Shown: one piece after another, positions 25,904-35,056 of the stretch
How the letters are laid out: the number at the start of each line of letters is the position of its first letter
Numbering within the stretch: position 1 is the first letter of the stretch
Assembly (NCBI GenBank): GCA_002407045.1
Contig: DHKB01000011.1
Span: 52,001-116,000 of the forward strand
Direction of reading: 5' to 3'
DNA: 64,000 bases
Origin: Candidatus Bruticola papionis
GTDB lineage: Bacteria; Vulcanimicrobiota; Xenobia; Xenobiales; Xenobiaceae
Made by a program: the position numbers and the translations under genes
The notes under the pieces: generated by a model
Databases searched by the model: none
What the model was told of the DNA's origin: nothing
What the model saw: the letters and a program-made list of their open reading frames with translations, nothing else

Positions 25904-26733
25904 TATTTGTTCAACTCCCTTACAATACCGCGAACTAAATTGATGAAACGAGGCTTGGCTTCAGCCGCAGCTCTGAGAACGTCTTCGTGAGTGTCGTTGG
26001 AAGGTCCGTGATGCAACACGTTAGTCACGCAAGAAATACCGACTACTTTCATTCCACAATGGACAGCAGCAATAGTTTCGGGCACTGTAGACATACCTAC
26101 GACATCGGCACCAAAGCCTTTGAGCATACGAATTTCGGCAGGAGTCTCGTAAGAAGGACCAGACATGGCAACATAAACGCCTTCAGCCAGTTTAAAGCCT
26201 ACATCTTCAGCAACTTTGCGAGCCAACACCTGGAGTTCGGGAGTATAAGCTCTGGACATAGGCGGGAAGCGAGGACCAATCTTCTCATCATTGGGACCGA
26301 CTAAGGGATTGACGCCCATAAAGTTGATATGATCGGTAATCAACATAAGATCGCCAACTTTAAGGTCGTCGCGAATACCGCCAGCAGCATTGGTTACCAC
26401 CAAAGTCTCGGCGCCCAAGCCATGCAAAACGCGGACGGGGAAAATAATATTCTCCATCTTGTGGCCTTCATAATAGTGAACACGACCTTTTAATATAGCA
26501 ACTGGACGGCCTTCCAAGGTGCCCAATACCATAGAGCCAACATGGCCGTGAACTGTAGAAACGGAGAATCCAGGGATGTCCTTGTAAGGTACTTCGACAG
26601 GATTTTCTACTTGATCGGCCAGACTGCCTAAACCGGAGCCCAAAACCATAGCGACTTCCGGAACAATGTCCGTATACTTGCGAATAGCCTTTACAGCATC
26701 CGCTATCATCTCACTCAGAGAGGATTTGCTCAT
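25903..26733 (-). CDS. punA: Purine nucleoside phosphorylase (cytosolic)
   Basis: A 276-residue trimeric-type PNP cleaving (deoxy)inosine and (deoxy)guanosine with phosphate. Visible are VLGSGLGSLAD, GHVGSM, GRVHYYEGH, VTNAAGGI, GPSYETPAE and the base-contacting Asn in CVTNVLHHG, then THEDVL. Unlike the exported paralogue at 19.1-20.1 kb it has no signal peptide and keeps both family Asn residues, so it should have the usual 6-oxopurine preference. The start ATG has AGGAG ten bases upstream. It sits 14 bp after nrdR and overlaps pdp by one base. Confidence 0.95.
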   Translation of the reverse strand: MSKSSLSEMIADAVKAIRKYTDIVPEVAMVLGSGLGSLADQVENPVEVPYKDIPGFSVSTVHGHVGSMVLGTLEGRPVAILKGRVHYYEGHKMENIIFPVRVLHGLGAETLVVTNAAGGIRDDLKVGDLMLITDHINFMGVNPLVGPNDEKIGPRFPPMSRAYTPELQVLARKVAEDVGFKLAEGVYVAMSGPSYETPAEIRMLKGFGADVVGMSTVPETIAAVHCGMKVVGISCVTNVLHHGPSNDTHEDVLRAAAEAKPRFINLVRGIVRELNK

Positions 26734-26747
26734 GTTGCCTTATCTCC

Positions 26748-27215
26748 TTATAGAGAACTATTTTCTCGCTTTTCCAGAGCCCTGATTTCGGCCGAAAAGC
26801 TGCTGATATCTTTAAAATTCTTACATATGGAAGCGTAGCGCATGTAGGCCACGTCATCCAATTCACGCAAAGCGTCCATCACATATTCGCCAACAACCTT
26901 AGATGGTACTTCTTTAAAGCCTCTGCCTCTCAACTCCTGTTCAACATGACACGAGAGGGCTTCTAGACGCTCGTAAGGTATTGGACGCTTTTTACAAGCA
27001 ATCAGAACACCGCGCAGCAGCTTCTGTCTGTCAAAATTTACTTTGCGTCCGTCTTGCTTAATAACAATCAAAGGCAAACCTTCGCAGCGCTCATAAGTCG
27101 TAAAACGCCTCTTACAAACTACGCATTCACGACGACGGCGCACAGCAGCTCCATCGTCAGATAGTCTGGAATCGACAACCTTTGTATCTTGGTTTTCGCA
27201 AAACGGACAAAACAC
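26748..27215 (-). CDS. nrdR: Transcriptional repressor NrdR
   Basis: A 155-residue ATP/dATP-sensing repressor of ribonucleotide reductase genes. The N-terminal zinc ribbon has C3, C6, C31 and C34. The ATP-cone domain follows from about residue 48 (VIKQDGRKVNFDRQKL). The R-rich AAVRRRRECVVC segment contacts the NrdR box. The start is GTG, two bases after the ftsA stop. It is placed directly before two nucleoside phosphorylases, so nucleotide-pool sensing and salvage are encoded together. I saw no NrdR-box pair in this window and no ribonucleotide reductase genes. Confidence 0.97.
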   Translation of the reverse strand: MFCPFCENQDTKVVDSRLSDDGAAVRRRRECVVCKRRFTTYERCEGLPLIVIKQDGRKVNFDRQKLLRGVLIACKKRPIPYERLEALSCHVEQELRGRGFKEVPSKVVGEYVMDALRELDDVAYMRYASICKNFKDISSFSAEIRALEKRENSSL

Positions 27216-27217
27216 TT

Positions 27218-28462
27218 CTAAAACACCTTATTAAGCCAATCAGCTATATACTGGAAAACATTCTGCTTGCTCTTGACTTTACTTTTGCGCTCCTGAACAG
27301 GCAGATTGGCAACTCCATATAAAAGCAATCCTACCACAGTAGAATATATGGGAGAGGCCAAATTTTGCGGCAAACGAGAAGGATAGCAAGGAGCAGCCAC
27401 GCGTACTGGTACACCTAGTACTTTGCGAGCTTTCTGAGCCAATCCCATTAACAAAGAAGTGCCGCCAGTAAGAACAACTCCAGAAACGTTAAGCCTCAAA
27501 TTAGTAGAAGCTTGCTCCATTTGTTCTTTCATCCAGCCTAGTTGCTCATCAAGTTGGGCCTCCAGCACATTAGCTAAATCCCGCCTAGTAAAAGTCACTT
27601 GTATATCGTTGGAAACAGATTGAGCTACGATCGCTTTGTCACCACTTCCATCGGTAAGGAACTCAGCCGAAGCGCTGCCTTCTTCTAAAATAACTCTTTC
27701 AGCTTCAGATCTTGGTATGTTGAAAAACTGGGCCACATCCAAAGCTAAGTAACTTCCTCCCCTACCAAGAACGCTAGAATAAGCTATTTCATGATTGACA
27801 TAAATAGCCAAGTCCAAAGTTCCCAGTCCCATGTCTACCATCATTACGCCCAAAGCTTTTTCGTCTTCAGTTAAAACAGCCCAAGACGACGCTATAGAAG
27901 ATGGGATAAAGCCCTTGTCATAAACGCCTATACCAGACCCCTCCAAAAGGCCACGTAAATTACGTAAATAGGAAGAAGAAGCTGCACAAGCGTAAGCCTC
28001 AGCCTCCAGCCTATGGCCTATGAGCGCTTCCGGATTGACTATACCACGCTGATTATCAACAGAAAAACCGCGCGGAATAACTGTAACAATTTCACTTCCA
28101 GAAGGAACGCCGACCTGGTTGGTACTCTTTATTACTCTGTCTATATCGGCCTTAGTAATGCCTTGATCGTCTCCACTTATAGCCACAACTCCGGTGCTAT
28201 AACTGGAAGTAACTGACTCACCAGTAATGCCTACAATAGCTTTGTCTACGCCATAGCCAGCTTTTTCAACTTCAGCAATTACATGATCTATGGCATCTCC
28301 AGCTTCACTAACATTGGTTAAAACTCCGTTAGTGAGCCCGCTGCAATGGTAGACCCCTCTGGCAACGATATCGAGATCTCCATCATGCGAAAACTCTGCA
28401 ACAGCACAAACTACTTTGCTGGTACCTATATCCAGCGCTGCGAGGGTATCCATTTTGGCCAC
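27218..28462 (-). CDS. ftsA: Cell division protein FtsA
   Basis: A 414-residue actin-like protein that tethers FtsZ to the membrane. Features are the phosphate-1 motif AALDIGTSKV, the SHS2/1C region (VIPRGFSVDNQRGIVNPEAL), phosphate-2 MVDMGLGTLDLAIY, the adenosine motif SGVVLTGGTSLLMGL, and a C-terminal amphipathic membrane-targeting helix (QNVFQYIADWLNKVF). No ftsZ or other dcw gene is adjacent. Instead it lies between a giant ATPase gene (54 bp upstream) and nrdR (2 bp downstream). Such a context is unusual, since ftsA normally precedes ftsZ. Confidence 0.93.
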   Translation of the reverse strand: MAKMDTLAALDIGTSKVVCAVAEFSHDGDLDIVARGVYHCSGLTNGVLTNVSEAGDAIDHVIAEVEKAGYGVDKAIVGITGESVTSSYSTGVVAISGDDQGITKADIDRVIKSTNQVGVPSGSEIVTVIPRGFSVDNQRGIVNPEALIGHRLEAEAYACAASSSYLRNLRGLLEGSGIGVYDKGFIPSSIASSWAVLTEDEKALGVMMVDMGLGTLDLAIYVNHEIAYSSVLGRGGSYLALDVAQFFNIPRSEAERVILEEGSASAEFLTDGSGDKAIVAQSVSNDIQVTFTRRDLANVLEAQLDEQLGWMKEQMEQASTNLRLNVSGVVLTGGTSLLMGLAQKARKVLGVPVRVAAPCYPSRLPQNLASPIYSTVVGLLLYGVANLPVQERKSKVKSKQNVFQYIADWLNKVF

Positions 28463-28516
28463 CCTAACACACCACCTCTCACAGTCTAAACAATATACTC
28501 CCCCCCGCCAATAAAA

Positions 28517-31500
28517 TTACAACCACTGCAAAGCAGAATCGTCTAAATCAAACTTTTCAGCCCAACCGCTTTCTTCTTCATTTGCAGCCTCAGCCGCCTT
28601 TGTCGAGGCCTCAGTTTGCTTATCTTCAGTTTCAGAGGCTTTCTTATCAGACTCCGCTACAGAAGTGACAGCCTCGGCAACAGGTTGTTCCGGCTGACTT
28701 TGAGCACTTTCCTCCACCTGGGAAGCTTCTTCTTCAGGTTTTGCTACAGAAGTGACAGCCTCGACAGTGGGCTGTTCCGGCTGACCTTGAGCATTTTCCT
28801 CCACTTGAGAAGCCTCTTTTTCAGGTTCTGCTACAGAAGTGACAGCCTCGACAGTGGGCTGTTCCGGCTGACCTTGAGCACTTTCCTCCACTTGAGAAGC
28901 TTCTCCCTCAGAGTTAGCCTCAGCTTCAGTTGAAACTTCATTTGGCTGAACAGGTTCTTCAAACTCGTCTTCAGCTTCATCTTCGAGAAGAGGCACAGCC
29001 CTTTCTTTACTTTCAGCTTCATGCTGTTCCGATTCCTGCAGAAGGGCCAAACGAATCTTCTCAGATACGCCACCCTTGTAAGACCACTCGGATAAATCGC
29101 CGTAATCAGCTATATCATCCGTTTCTTTTATATCATTTAATATTTTTTCAGGCCAAGCAGCCCACTCCAATTCGGAAGCCAGGAAACTCTCTAAATCCTG
29201 TAAATGAGCGCTCATTAAAACGGACTTAGCTACTCCATAAGCTCCTGCACTTTCCGAAGGCAATACGCAAGAGCGACGATAATTACCCCACTCGATATCC
29301 TGACGCATAACCCGGAAGCGCTCTATTATCTCATAGCCGCTGTAGCTGTGCCACTCTTCTATAGGAGAGTAATGTAAGGAGTTTAAAACTATAGCCAGAG
29401 CTTTTTCATCGTCGTGACAATCGACAAGGCAACTTAAAGCCTCAAGCTCACATTTCCACTTGGAATCACTGGCGAAAAGATCACTATTTTCTTTATACCA
29501 TTCAGAAGCAAAGGCAGCCCAAGAAGAATCATTATCCTCGTCTTCATAAGGTGCAAAAACAGCTCGTAAAGCGCCACAAATTTGCGTAATACACTCCTGA
29601 GGAATACTCTCTAATGTGTGCAAATTTTCTTTCAGCTTATGTACAAGCTCAGAAGTTGCACTACTCCAGTCAATTTCTTCCTCATATCCGAATAAAGCCG
29701 GAATTTGTTTTTCTAAGAAAAGACGATACCTGGGAGAATTTTCAGCACTAACTTTCTCTAAAACTGAACGGAGTTTCTCAGCTTCTTCATTGCCTGAAGC
29801 TTCAGAAGAACGAGAATATTGTGAAAGGTTTCGATAATAAGTAAGTAGAGCTTTGCCAGCGCCTACCCACAAAGACTTGTCTTCATCAGGCTTACCTGAG
29901 CACAGCTCTATAATGCCTTGCAAATAGGCAGATTGTTCTGGAGTGCAATCTATAAAGGCAAATTCCCAGTCAGCTGGATTACTAACGAGATCAAAGATAG
30001 CTTTGGCACTTACTGGTACTTTCTCAGGTATTTCTTCAGAATCGGTAAGGCTAGACCCTATTAAATTGTTATGTAATTCTAAACAATCGCGATATTGCCA
30101 AAAAGCCAAAGCAAGAAGCAACTCAACTAGAGAAGGAGTAAATCCATAAGGAGCTCTAGTTAAAGCTTTTATAACATTATTGGCGTCGACACAACTCGTA
30201 GTTCCAGGCTGGCCTAAAATTTGTGAGCACAAGAAATTATAGCCTTTAGCTACCTGAGATTCGGGGTCTTTTTTAACTAAATGGAAATAATGCCAGCTTC
30301 CTTTGGAATTTTCCGATTCCATCAAGTTTGTCTCTACAAAAGCTGACTGAATAATATTGAGAAAATTGCGATTATTGGAGCGCAAAGCGATAGGGCCACG
30401 GCAGCCCAAGATATAAGAAATCAGACCTTGCCTGGCACGCCTAGCCATATCTCCATCGTGTAAGCTGAGCAAATCTCCATTGCTGAGCATAGGAGGCTGT
30501 CCTACCAAAGAGCTGATAATTTTATTTACCAATGAGTATGTAGCGTCCAAGTCAAAATCAACATACACCTCACCATCATGGTAAAGAAGCAAATTCTTTG
30601 TATTAGCTATGTGAGCAACAGAAGCTTCTAAGCGATCTTTTGTCTCTTTTAAAAGCTCTTGAGCTTTTTCATGTTCTACAGAAGTAGGATCACAGAAAGG
30701 AATTTCTACAGCACAAATACGCTCTAAAGCCAAAACATCTAAAGCATCTTTAGATACAGAAACAGGATCTTTTAGAAGGGCTAAAATCAGTTGTTTGTGC
30801 TTAAAAGCTCCCTTATCGGCCAACTTTTTCACACGTTCAAGTTCAGCCTTATCTTCAGCTGCTACCAAGATAAAATTGACGTCGCCTTTGTAAGGACGAA
30901 GTTGCTCCAAGCTATCAGTAAATTCTTCCATAAGCTTGGCCGGATCGCCAATTTCAGAAGCTAAAACAACACTAACTCCAGCAAAACGATCTGTATAATA
31001 TTCGTCATTAAAGTCTTGGGCTTCAATTTTAGTAAACGCTAAACCTGACTTGATGACAGAACGCACATCAAATCGGGAGCGCACACGATTGCGCATGCGA
31101 GCTAAAGCTTCGCCTAAAGTGACCTTGCGGCGCTCAACAGGCAAAGCATATTCGCCAGTTTTTTCGTTAAATTCAAGTGCCTTTTTCTCTTTAAGCAATT
31201 GTAAACTATGGCTAGCGACCTTAGTTTCTTTTTCGCCTAAATGCATAGCCCAAAGAATATTCTCTTCGGTACTCTTGAACCGATCGTGAGCAATCAATTG
31301 GATAAGCAAAGTCAAACGCAAAATACGGCGAGCTTGAGGGACGTCTCCGGCTATTATCACCGATTTGTTGAGACCTTTTACGTAGTCCGAATTGGCAGGA
31401 TCAGCAGCGAAAGTCTTTTCAAAGTAAGTGAAAAGAGAATCCAAAGGATAAAGATGAAGGCGGCCATTAGGTTGTACGATGGCGAAGTTGCGCAAAAAAT

Positions 31501-32554
31501 AAAGGAAACCACCAGGAGCAGCATCACAGAAGAAATTGAAAGCGGTTCTCCCTGGTCCAGCCATAGCCAAAGCCACTCTAGGTAGAGCAAAAGCCACAGC
31601 TGGATGTAAAGGATAAGCTCCATGCATTACCGTTTCAGTAATCCACTTTTCGGAGCTCCCTTTATAAAGGCCTGATTGGATCAATCCTTCAGTGACAGTG
31701 CTAAAATCTTTATAGCTTAAAAGTGAATACCAAAGTTCTCCTTCGATATGCTCAATAATAGAAGAGCTGACAAAGCTCTCCCATTCACCAGTGCGTCCAA
31801 GTATCGAAACAGGCTGAACTTTGGAAAAAATGGCTATCGCTTTTTCCTCGTCTTCTAGGGAAAGACGACTAACTTCACTGTTAATAGCAGCAACACAAAG
31901 TACTGAGGAAGTGGCGCGACGACAAAAAGCGCAAAAATCTTCTAAAATTGAAGCAGAATCGTCTTTTTGTAATACTTTTTCAATTAAGCTATCCGCTTCA
32001 TCAAGAAGAATTAAAAGGCCCTCATAACCATTTTGACGCAAATAATCAGAAACTTTTTGGCAAGTCTCTTCCAGACTCAAATTTGCTTCCAGAGTGACAT
32101 CAAGTTTTTTATCCAACAAAGAGGTCTGTAAAGCCTTGCGTACGGAAGCTTCGAAATTAGAACCGCTTTTATCAAAAATGGGCACAACTACGAGCCAAGG
32201 ACGATTGCCTGTGCGAAGTTCGCTAAAACTTTTTACTAAAGAAATATCATCAAGCAAGGAAAGCGTGGACGAAAATTCTTCCGAAGGTGCGCTTACGGTT
32301 AAGAGCCTACCAAAAAGGGCTAATAATGATGTCTTTCCTACTCCGAAAGTTCCAGATAGAAGAATTGTGCCACCTTTTGTAGCACTTTCAACCATAGACT
32401 TGAGAGCCTCAAGCTGAGGAGAGAGAGGTTTGAAATTTTCTTTAAGAAAAATGTTGTCCGGTGCAGTGATAGCTTTATATATATCAAATTCTGCTCTCTG
32501 GGTTATGTTTACCTTGACCAATTGACTCAATGACTGAGTGCCTATTGCAGCCAT
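28517..32554 (-). CDS. Giant P-loop ATPase, BrxC/PglY-like, function unknown
   Basis: A protein of about 1345 residues. Near the N-terminus is an ATPase domain with Walker A GTFGVGKT (about 68-75) and Walker B LLILLDEAD (about 180-188). A long helical body follows to about 1200. An acidic, repetitive tail contains three 29-residue repeats (EASQVEESAQGQPEQPTVEA type). Overall size and domain order recall BrxC/PglY ATPases of BREX phage defence, but no other BREX gene is present and similarity was judged only by eye. The start ATG at 32554 has GGAGG six bases upstream. It is the first gene of an operon with ftsA, nrdR, punA and pdp, so a chromosome or division-related role is equally possible. 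Confidence 0.6.
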   Translation of the reverse strand: MAAIGTQSLSQLVKVNITQRAEFDIYKAITAPDNIFLKENFKPLSPQLEALKSMVESATKGGTILLSGTFGVGKTSLLALFGRLLTVSAPSEEFSSTLSLLDDISLVKSFSELRTGNRPWLVVVPIFDKSGSNFEASVRKALQTSLLDKKLDVTLEANLSLEETCQKVSDYLRQNGYEGLLILLDEADSLIEKVLQKDDSASILEDFCAFCRRATSSVLCVAAINSEVSRLSLEDEEKAIAIFSKVQPVSILGRTGEWESFVSSSIIEHIEGELWYSLLSYKDFSTVTEGLIQSGLYKGSSEKWITETVMHGAYPLHPAVAFALPRVALAMAGPGRTAFNFFCDAAPGGFLYFLRNFAIVQPNGRLHLYPLDSLFTYFEKTFAADPANSDYVKGLNKSVIIAGDVPQARRILRLTLLIQLIAHDRFKSTEENILWAMHLGEKETKVASHSLQLLKEKKALEFNEKTGEYALPVERRKVTLGEALARMRNRVRSRFDVRSVIKSGLAFTKIEAQDFNDEYYTDRFAGVSVVLASEIGDPAKLMEEFTDSLEQLRPYKGDVNFILVAAEDKAELERVKKLADKGAFKHKQLILALLKDPVSVSKDALDVLALERICAVEIPFCDPTSVEHEKAQELLKETKDRLEASVAHIANTKNLLLYHDGEVYVDFDLDATYSLVNKIISSLVGQPPMLSNGDLLSLHDGDMARRARQGLISYILGCRGPIALRSNNRNFLNIIQSAFVETNLMESENSKGSWHYFHLVKKDPESQVAKGYNFLCSQILGQPGTTSCVDANNVIKALTRAPYGFTPSLVELLLALAFWQYRDCLELHNNLIGSSLTDSEEIPEKVPVSAKAIFDLVSNPADWEFAFIDCTPEQSAYLQGIIELCSGKPDEDKSLWVGAGKALLTYYRNLSQYSRSSEASGNEEAEKLRSVLEKVSAENSPRYRLFLEKQIPALFGYEEEIDWSSATSELVHKLKENLHTLESIPQECITQICGALRAVFAPYEDEDNDSSWAAFASEWYKENSDLFASDSKWKCELEALSCLVDCHDDEKALAIVLNSLHYSPIEEWHSYSGYEIIERFRVMRQDIEWGNYRRSCVLPSESAGAYGVAKSVLMSAHLQDLESFLASELEWAAWPEKILNDIKETDDIADYGDLSEWSYKGGVSEKIRLALLQESEQHEAESKERAVPLLEDEAEDEFEEPVQPNEVSTEAEANSEGEASQVEESAQGQPEQPTVEAVTSVAEPEKEASQVEENAQGQPEQPTVEAVTSVAKPEEEASQVEESAQSQPEQPVAEAVTSVAESDKKASETEDKQTEASTKAAEAANEEESGWAEKFDLDDSALQWL
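28659..28919. repeat. Three in-frame 87-bp tandem repeats
   Basis: Units start at 28659, 28746 and 28833, each opening with ACAGAAGTGACAGCCTCG, and encode a 29-residue acidic/Gln/Pro repeat in the ATPase tail. The copies differ at a few positions. Because the period is a multiple of three, copy number can vary without a frameshift. Confidence 0.9.
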
Positions 32555-32780
32555 CACACGCCTCCAACACGCTACCTATTAAATGCCCTATTTTTATACA
32601 AAGCGCAGACATTTAACTACGCTAAAAAAAGCCAAAACCCTCCATTTTTTTGGGTTTTTACGGGATTAGACCGCTTCAAGGGATAACATAAAAAAGCTAA
32701 CGGACAAATATAAAATCTAGGAATACAAGAAGCCTCCAAGAATAGAGCCTACCTTTAAGCGTGGGAGGCTGGACGTTAAA

Positions 32781-33887
32781 ATGATAACTTATATCACCAA
32801 AAATTTACCAGGAATAGGCGGCGTCATGCGCACCTATCCCGAAGACTTCATTGTTGAAGAAATTCCGGCTTACGATCTAATAAATCAAGGCGAACATATT
32901 TTCATCGAAGTCACTAAGAAACAAATTACCACCCAAGCAGTAGTTGGCGAGTTGGCTGCGGCTTTAAATATAAAATCTTCTGATATTGGTTATGCTGGCA
33001 TGAAAGACAGACAAGCCGTAACAACCCAGCGTTTTTCCGTTCCAGCCGCTCTTTGGCCACTTAAGGAAGGATTTGCACCTTTAAGCGTCAGTGAAGTTAT
33101 TAAACCATGCAAACTGGCAGAGCGCTTAGTTATACCTGATAACCTTACTTTCCAACTAAAAATTTTGGGATTACACAATAACAAATTGCGCACTGGCCAC
33201 TTAAAAGGAAACCGTTTTACTATTCGCTTGCGTCAATGCGTTCCCAATTGGCCAGAACTAGCCGAGCCTATTCGCCAAGCCATTATGACTAACGGATTTG
33301 CTAATTTTTACGGGCCACAGCGCTTTGGTAGAGAGGGTAACAATGCAGAAATAGGCCTTAAGGGCTTAAAAAGTGGCAAAATATTCGGCCCTAAATGGCG
33401 TAAATGGTTAATTATTTCTGCACTTCAATCCGAGCTTTTCAATGTCTGGCTTAATGAGCGCATAAATGATGGACTCTTCGCTACGGCTGTTTGCGGTGAT
33501 GTTTTCGGCAAGCTGCCGCAAGGGGGAATTTTTTATTCAACAGAGCCAGAGAACGAGCAACCTAGATTAGATGCTTTTGAGATCTCACCTTTAGGCCCTA
33601 TTTTTGGTTGCAAAATGTTTAAGGCCAAAGAAGAAGCTCTGGAAAGAGAGCAGAGAATATTAGATCGCTACGATATCAAATTGGAAGAATTTAAGCCCCT
33701 TAAAGCTGAAGGCAGCCGCCGCAAAGCTCGCTTAAAAATTGAAGATTTGGAAATTACCTCTGTTGAGGGCGATCCGGTATTTAAATTTACTCTTCCTTCG
33801 GGAAGTTATGCTAGCGTGTTGATTGGCGAATTTACTAAAACTTCCGATCAAAACGTCAGCGAAGACGACGATACAGCTTCAGAATAA
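32781..33887 (+). CDS. truD: tRNA pseudouridine(13) synthase TruD
   Basis: A 368-residue enzyme making pseudouridine 13 in tRNA-Glu. The catalytic Asp is D76 in GYAGMKDRQAVTTQRFSVP. The N-terminal PEDFIVEEIP and the FYGPQRFGREGNNAEIG segment are classic TruD signatures. The TRUD insertion domain is present between about 160 and 300. The length is normal. It is transcribed divergently from the giant ATPase across a 226-bp gap and ends in a strong terminator, so it is monocistronic. The last 15 residues are acidic and not conserved in the family. Confidence 0.95.
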   Translation: MITYITKNLPGIGGVMRTYPEDFIVEEIPAYDLINQGEHIFIEVTKKQITTQAVVGELAAALNIKSSDIGYAGMKDRQAVTTQRFSVPAALWPLKEGFAPLSVSEVIKPCKLAERLVIPDNLTFQLKILGLHNNKLRTGHLKGNRFTIRLRQCVPNWPELAEPIRQAIMTNGFANFYGPQRFGREGNNAEIGLKGLKSGKIFGPKWRKWLIISALQSELFNVWLNERINDGLFATAVCGDVFGKLPQGGIFYSTEPENEQPRLDAFEISPLGPIFGCKMFKAKEEALEREQRILDRYDIKLEEFKPLKAEGSRRKARLKIEDLEITSVEGDPVFKFTLPSGSYASVLIGEFTKTSDQNVSEDDDTASE

Positions 33888-33910
33888 TTAACTTTCAATT
33901 ACTAAACATA

Positions 33911-33948
33911 GTAAAAAGCCCTGTATTTTTTTACAGGGCTTTATTTAT
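33911..33948. terminator. Bidirectional terminator between truD and the DUF3089 gene
   Basis: AAAGCCCTGTA and TACAGGGCTTT arms form a tight hairpin with A- and T-runs on either side, suitable for both convergent transcripts. Confidence 0.85.
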
Positions 33949-33954
33949 TAAGAG

Positions 33955-34899
33955 CTACTTTTGGTTATGCTTTTCAAAATATTTGCTCAAGCGTAAAGCA
34001 ATATTTTCCTGAAGATTTACGTAATAAAAGCTATAGTCTAAAGAATGGAAACTAGCCGGCCCAAAACTAGATACGTGGCGCGAATAATAGGCTTTGGGAT
34101 TTTCTAAACTGCGGCAAATAACGGTGCCTCTTTCCAAACAAAGTTGAGCATCAGCCAAAGGAGCGCCTATTTCACAATGACCTCCCTTATCCATATGCAA
34201 CGAGCCTTTATTGAGGCTTAAGGGAGCATAAGTATCATCAGTGCGCCAGTTCAAAGGATTGATAGCTCTGGTTCCTGGGGAGAGAAGCACACTCTTTGCC
34301 TCTATATTTTCGGGCCCTTCCGTATTGTAGGAAATAATAACCCCAACATCATCAGCACTTTGAGCCATTTTAAGGAAAGGACAACTTTGAAGAATGGCAT
34401 CGAATACACCAAAACCAATTACATAAGCTGCAACCATACGCTTATAATAATCTTGGTGCTTGGCAAAATAGAGAGTCAAAACATAAAGAGCCATTAAAGA
34501 ACCTTGTGAATGACCGGCCAAAATGAAAGGCCTACCGTTATTCACATGGGTAAAATAATAATCTAAAGCGGCAAAAATATCTTCTCTGGGAGCGCCTTCG
34601 TACAATTTAAGTTCTTCTTGCTTACTAAGCTTACCGGCACTAAAAGCATTGCATTGGCGATACAGCGGTATAAAAACATTAGTAGATTTTGTAAAAACGG
34701 AAGCTTGCAAACGCTCATATTTTTTCGCATTAGTGCGTAAAGAAGAGTCGTTTATATCACAAATTAGAGGGGCATTAGCTTCTGTTGGGGCATAGCAAGT
34801 AGGACAAAGATAAATCGTATCGGCAGGATGAATTATTTCTTGGGGATAAGCCAACCAGTTGCTTCTATTCGAGTAGTCGGTAATGGTATTTTCTGGCAT
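33955..34899 (-). CDS. DUF3089 alpha/beta-hydrolase
   Basis: A 314-residue protein with the nucleophile elbow LAGHSQGSLMAL. The N-terminal pattern (HPADTIYLCPTCYAP) is typical of DUF3089, a lipase/esterase-like group. The acid and His of the triad are probably Asp in the DDVGVIISYN region and His in KGGHCEIG, by analogy only. No signal peptide is present. It is a single gene, convergent with truD and divergent from thrC. The substrate is unknown. Confidence 0.75.
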   Translation of the reverse strand: MPENTITDYSNRSNWLAYPQEIIHPADTIYLCPTCYAPTEANAPLICDINDSSLRTNAKKYERLQASVFTKSTNVFIPLYRQCNAFSAGKLSKQEELKLYEGAPREDIFAALDYYFTHVNNGRPFILAGHSQGSLMALYVLTLYFAKHQDYYKRMVAAYVIGFGVFDAILQSCPFLKMAQSADDVGVIISYNTEGPENIEAKSVLLSPGTRAINPLNWRTDDTYAPLSLNKGSLHMDKGGHCEIGAPLADAQLCLERGTVICRSLENPKAYYSRHVSSFGPASFHSLDYSFYYVNLQENIALRLSKYFEKHNQK

Positions 34900-34971
34900 A
34901 GCTTTTTTGCCACCTCGCTTAAAACTTATTGCTGAAGACCCGGCCGATTTTGCTAAGCGAACTGTAAATCC

Positions 34972-35000
34972 TTGTCAGGCATAAAATAATAAAGTACAAT
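34972..35000 (+). promoter_or_regulatory. Promoter of the threonine-synthase gene
   Basis: TTGTCA (34972-34977), an ideal 17-bp spacer and TACAAT (34995-35000), with a leader of about 50 nt before the ATG at 35057. Confidence 0.75.
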
Positions 35001-35056
35001 CCTGTCAATATCACCAATGGCAAAGTAAACGTTTTTTTACTGAGAGTGAAGGGATT

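Noticed and set aside
28659..28919. CRISPR array
   Set aside because: The 87-bp units are contiguous, without spacers, and are in frame inside a coding gene.
28517..32554. A BREX phage-defence island
   Set aside because: Only the BrxC/PglY-like ATPase is present; pglX, pglZ, brxA, brxB and brxL are absent and the neighbours are housekeeping genes.
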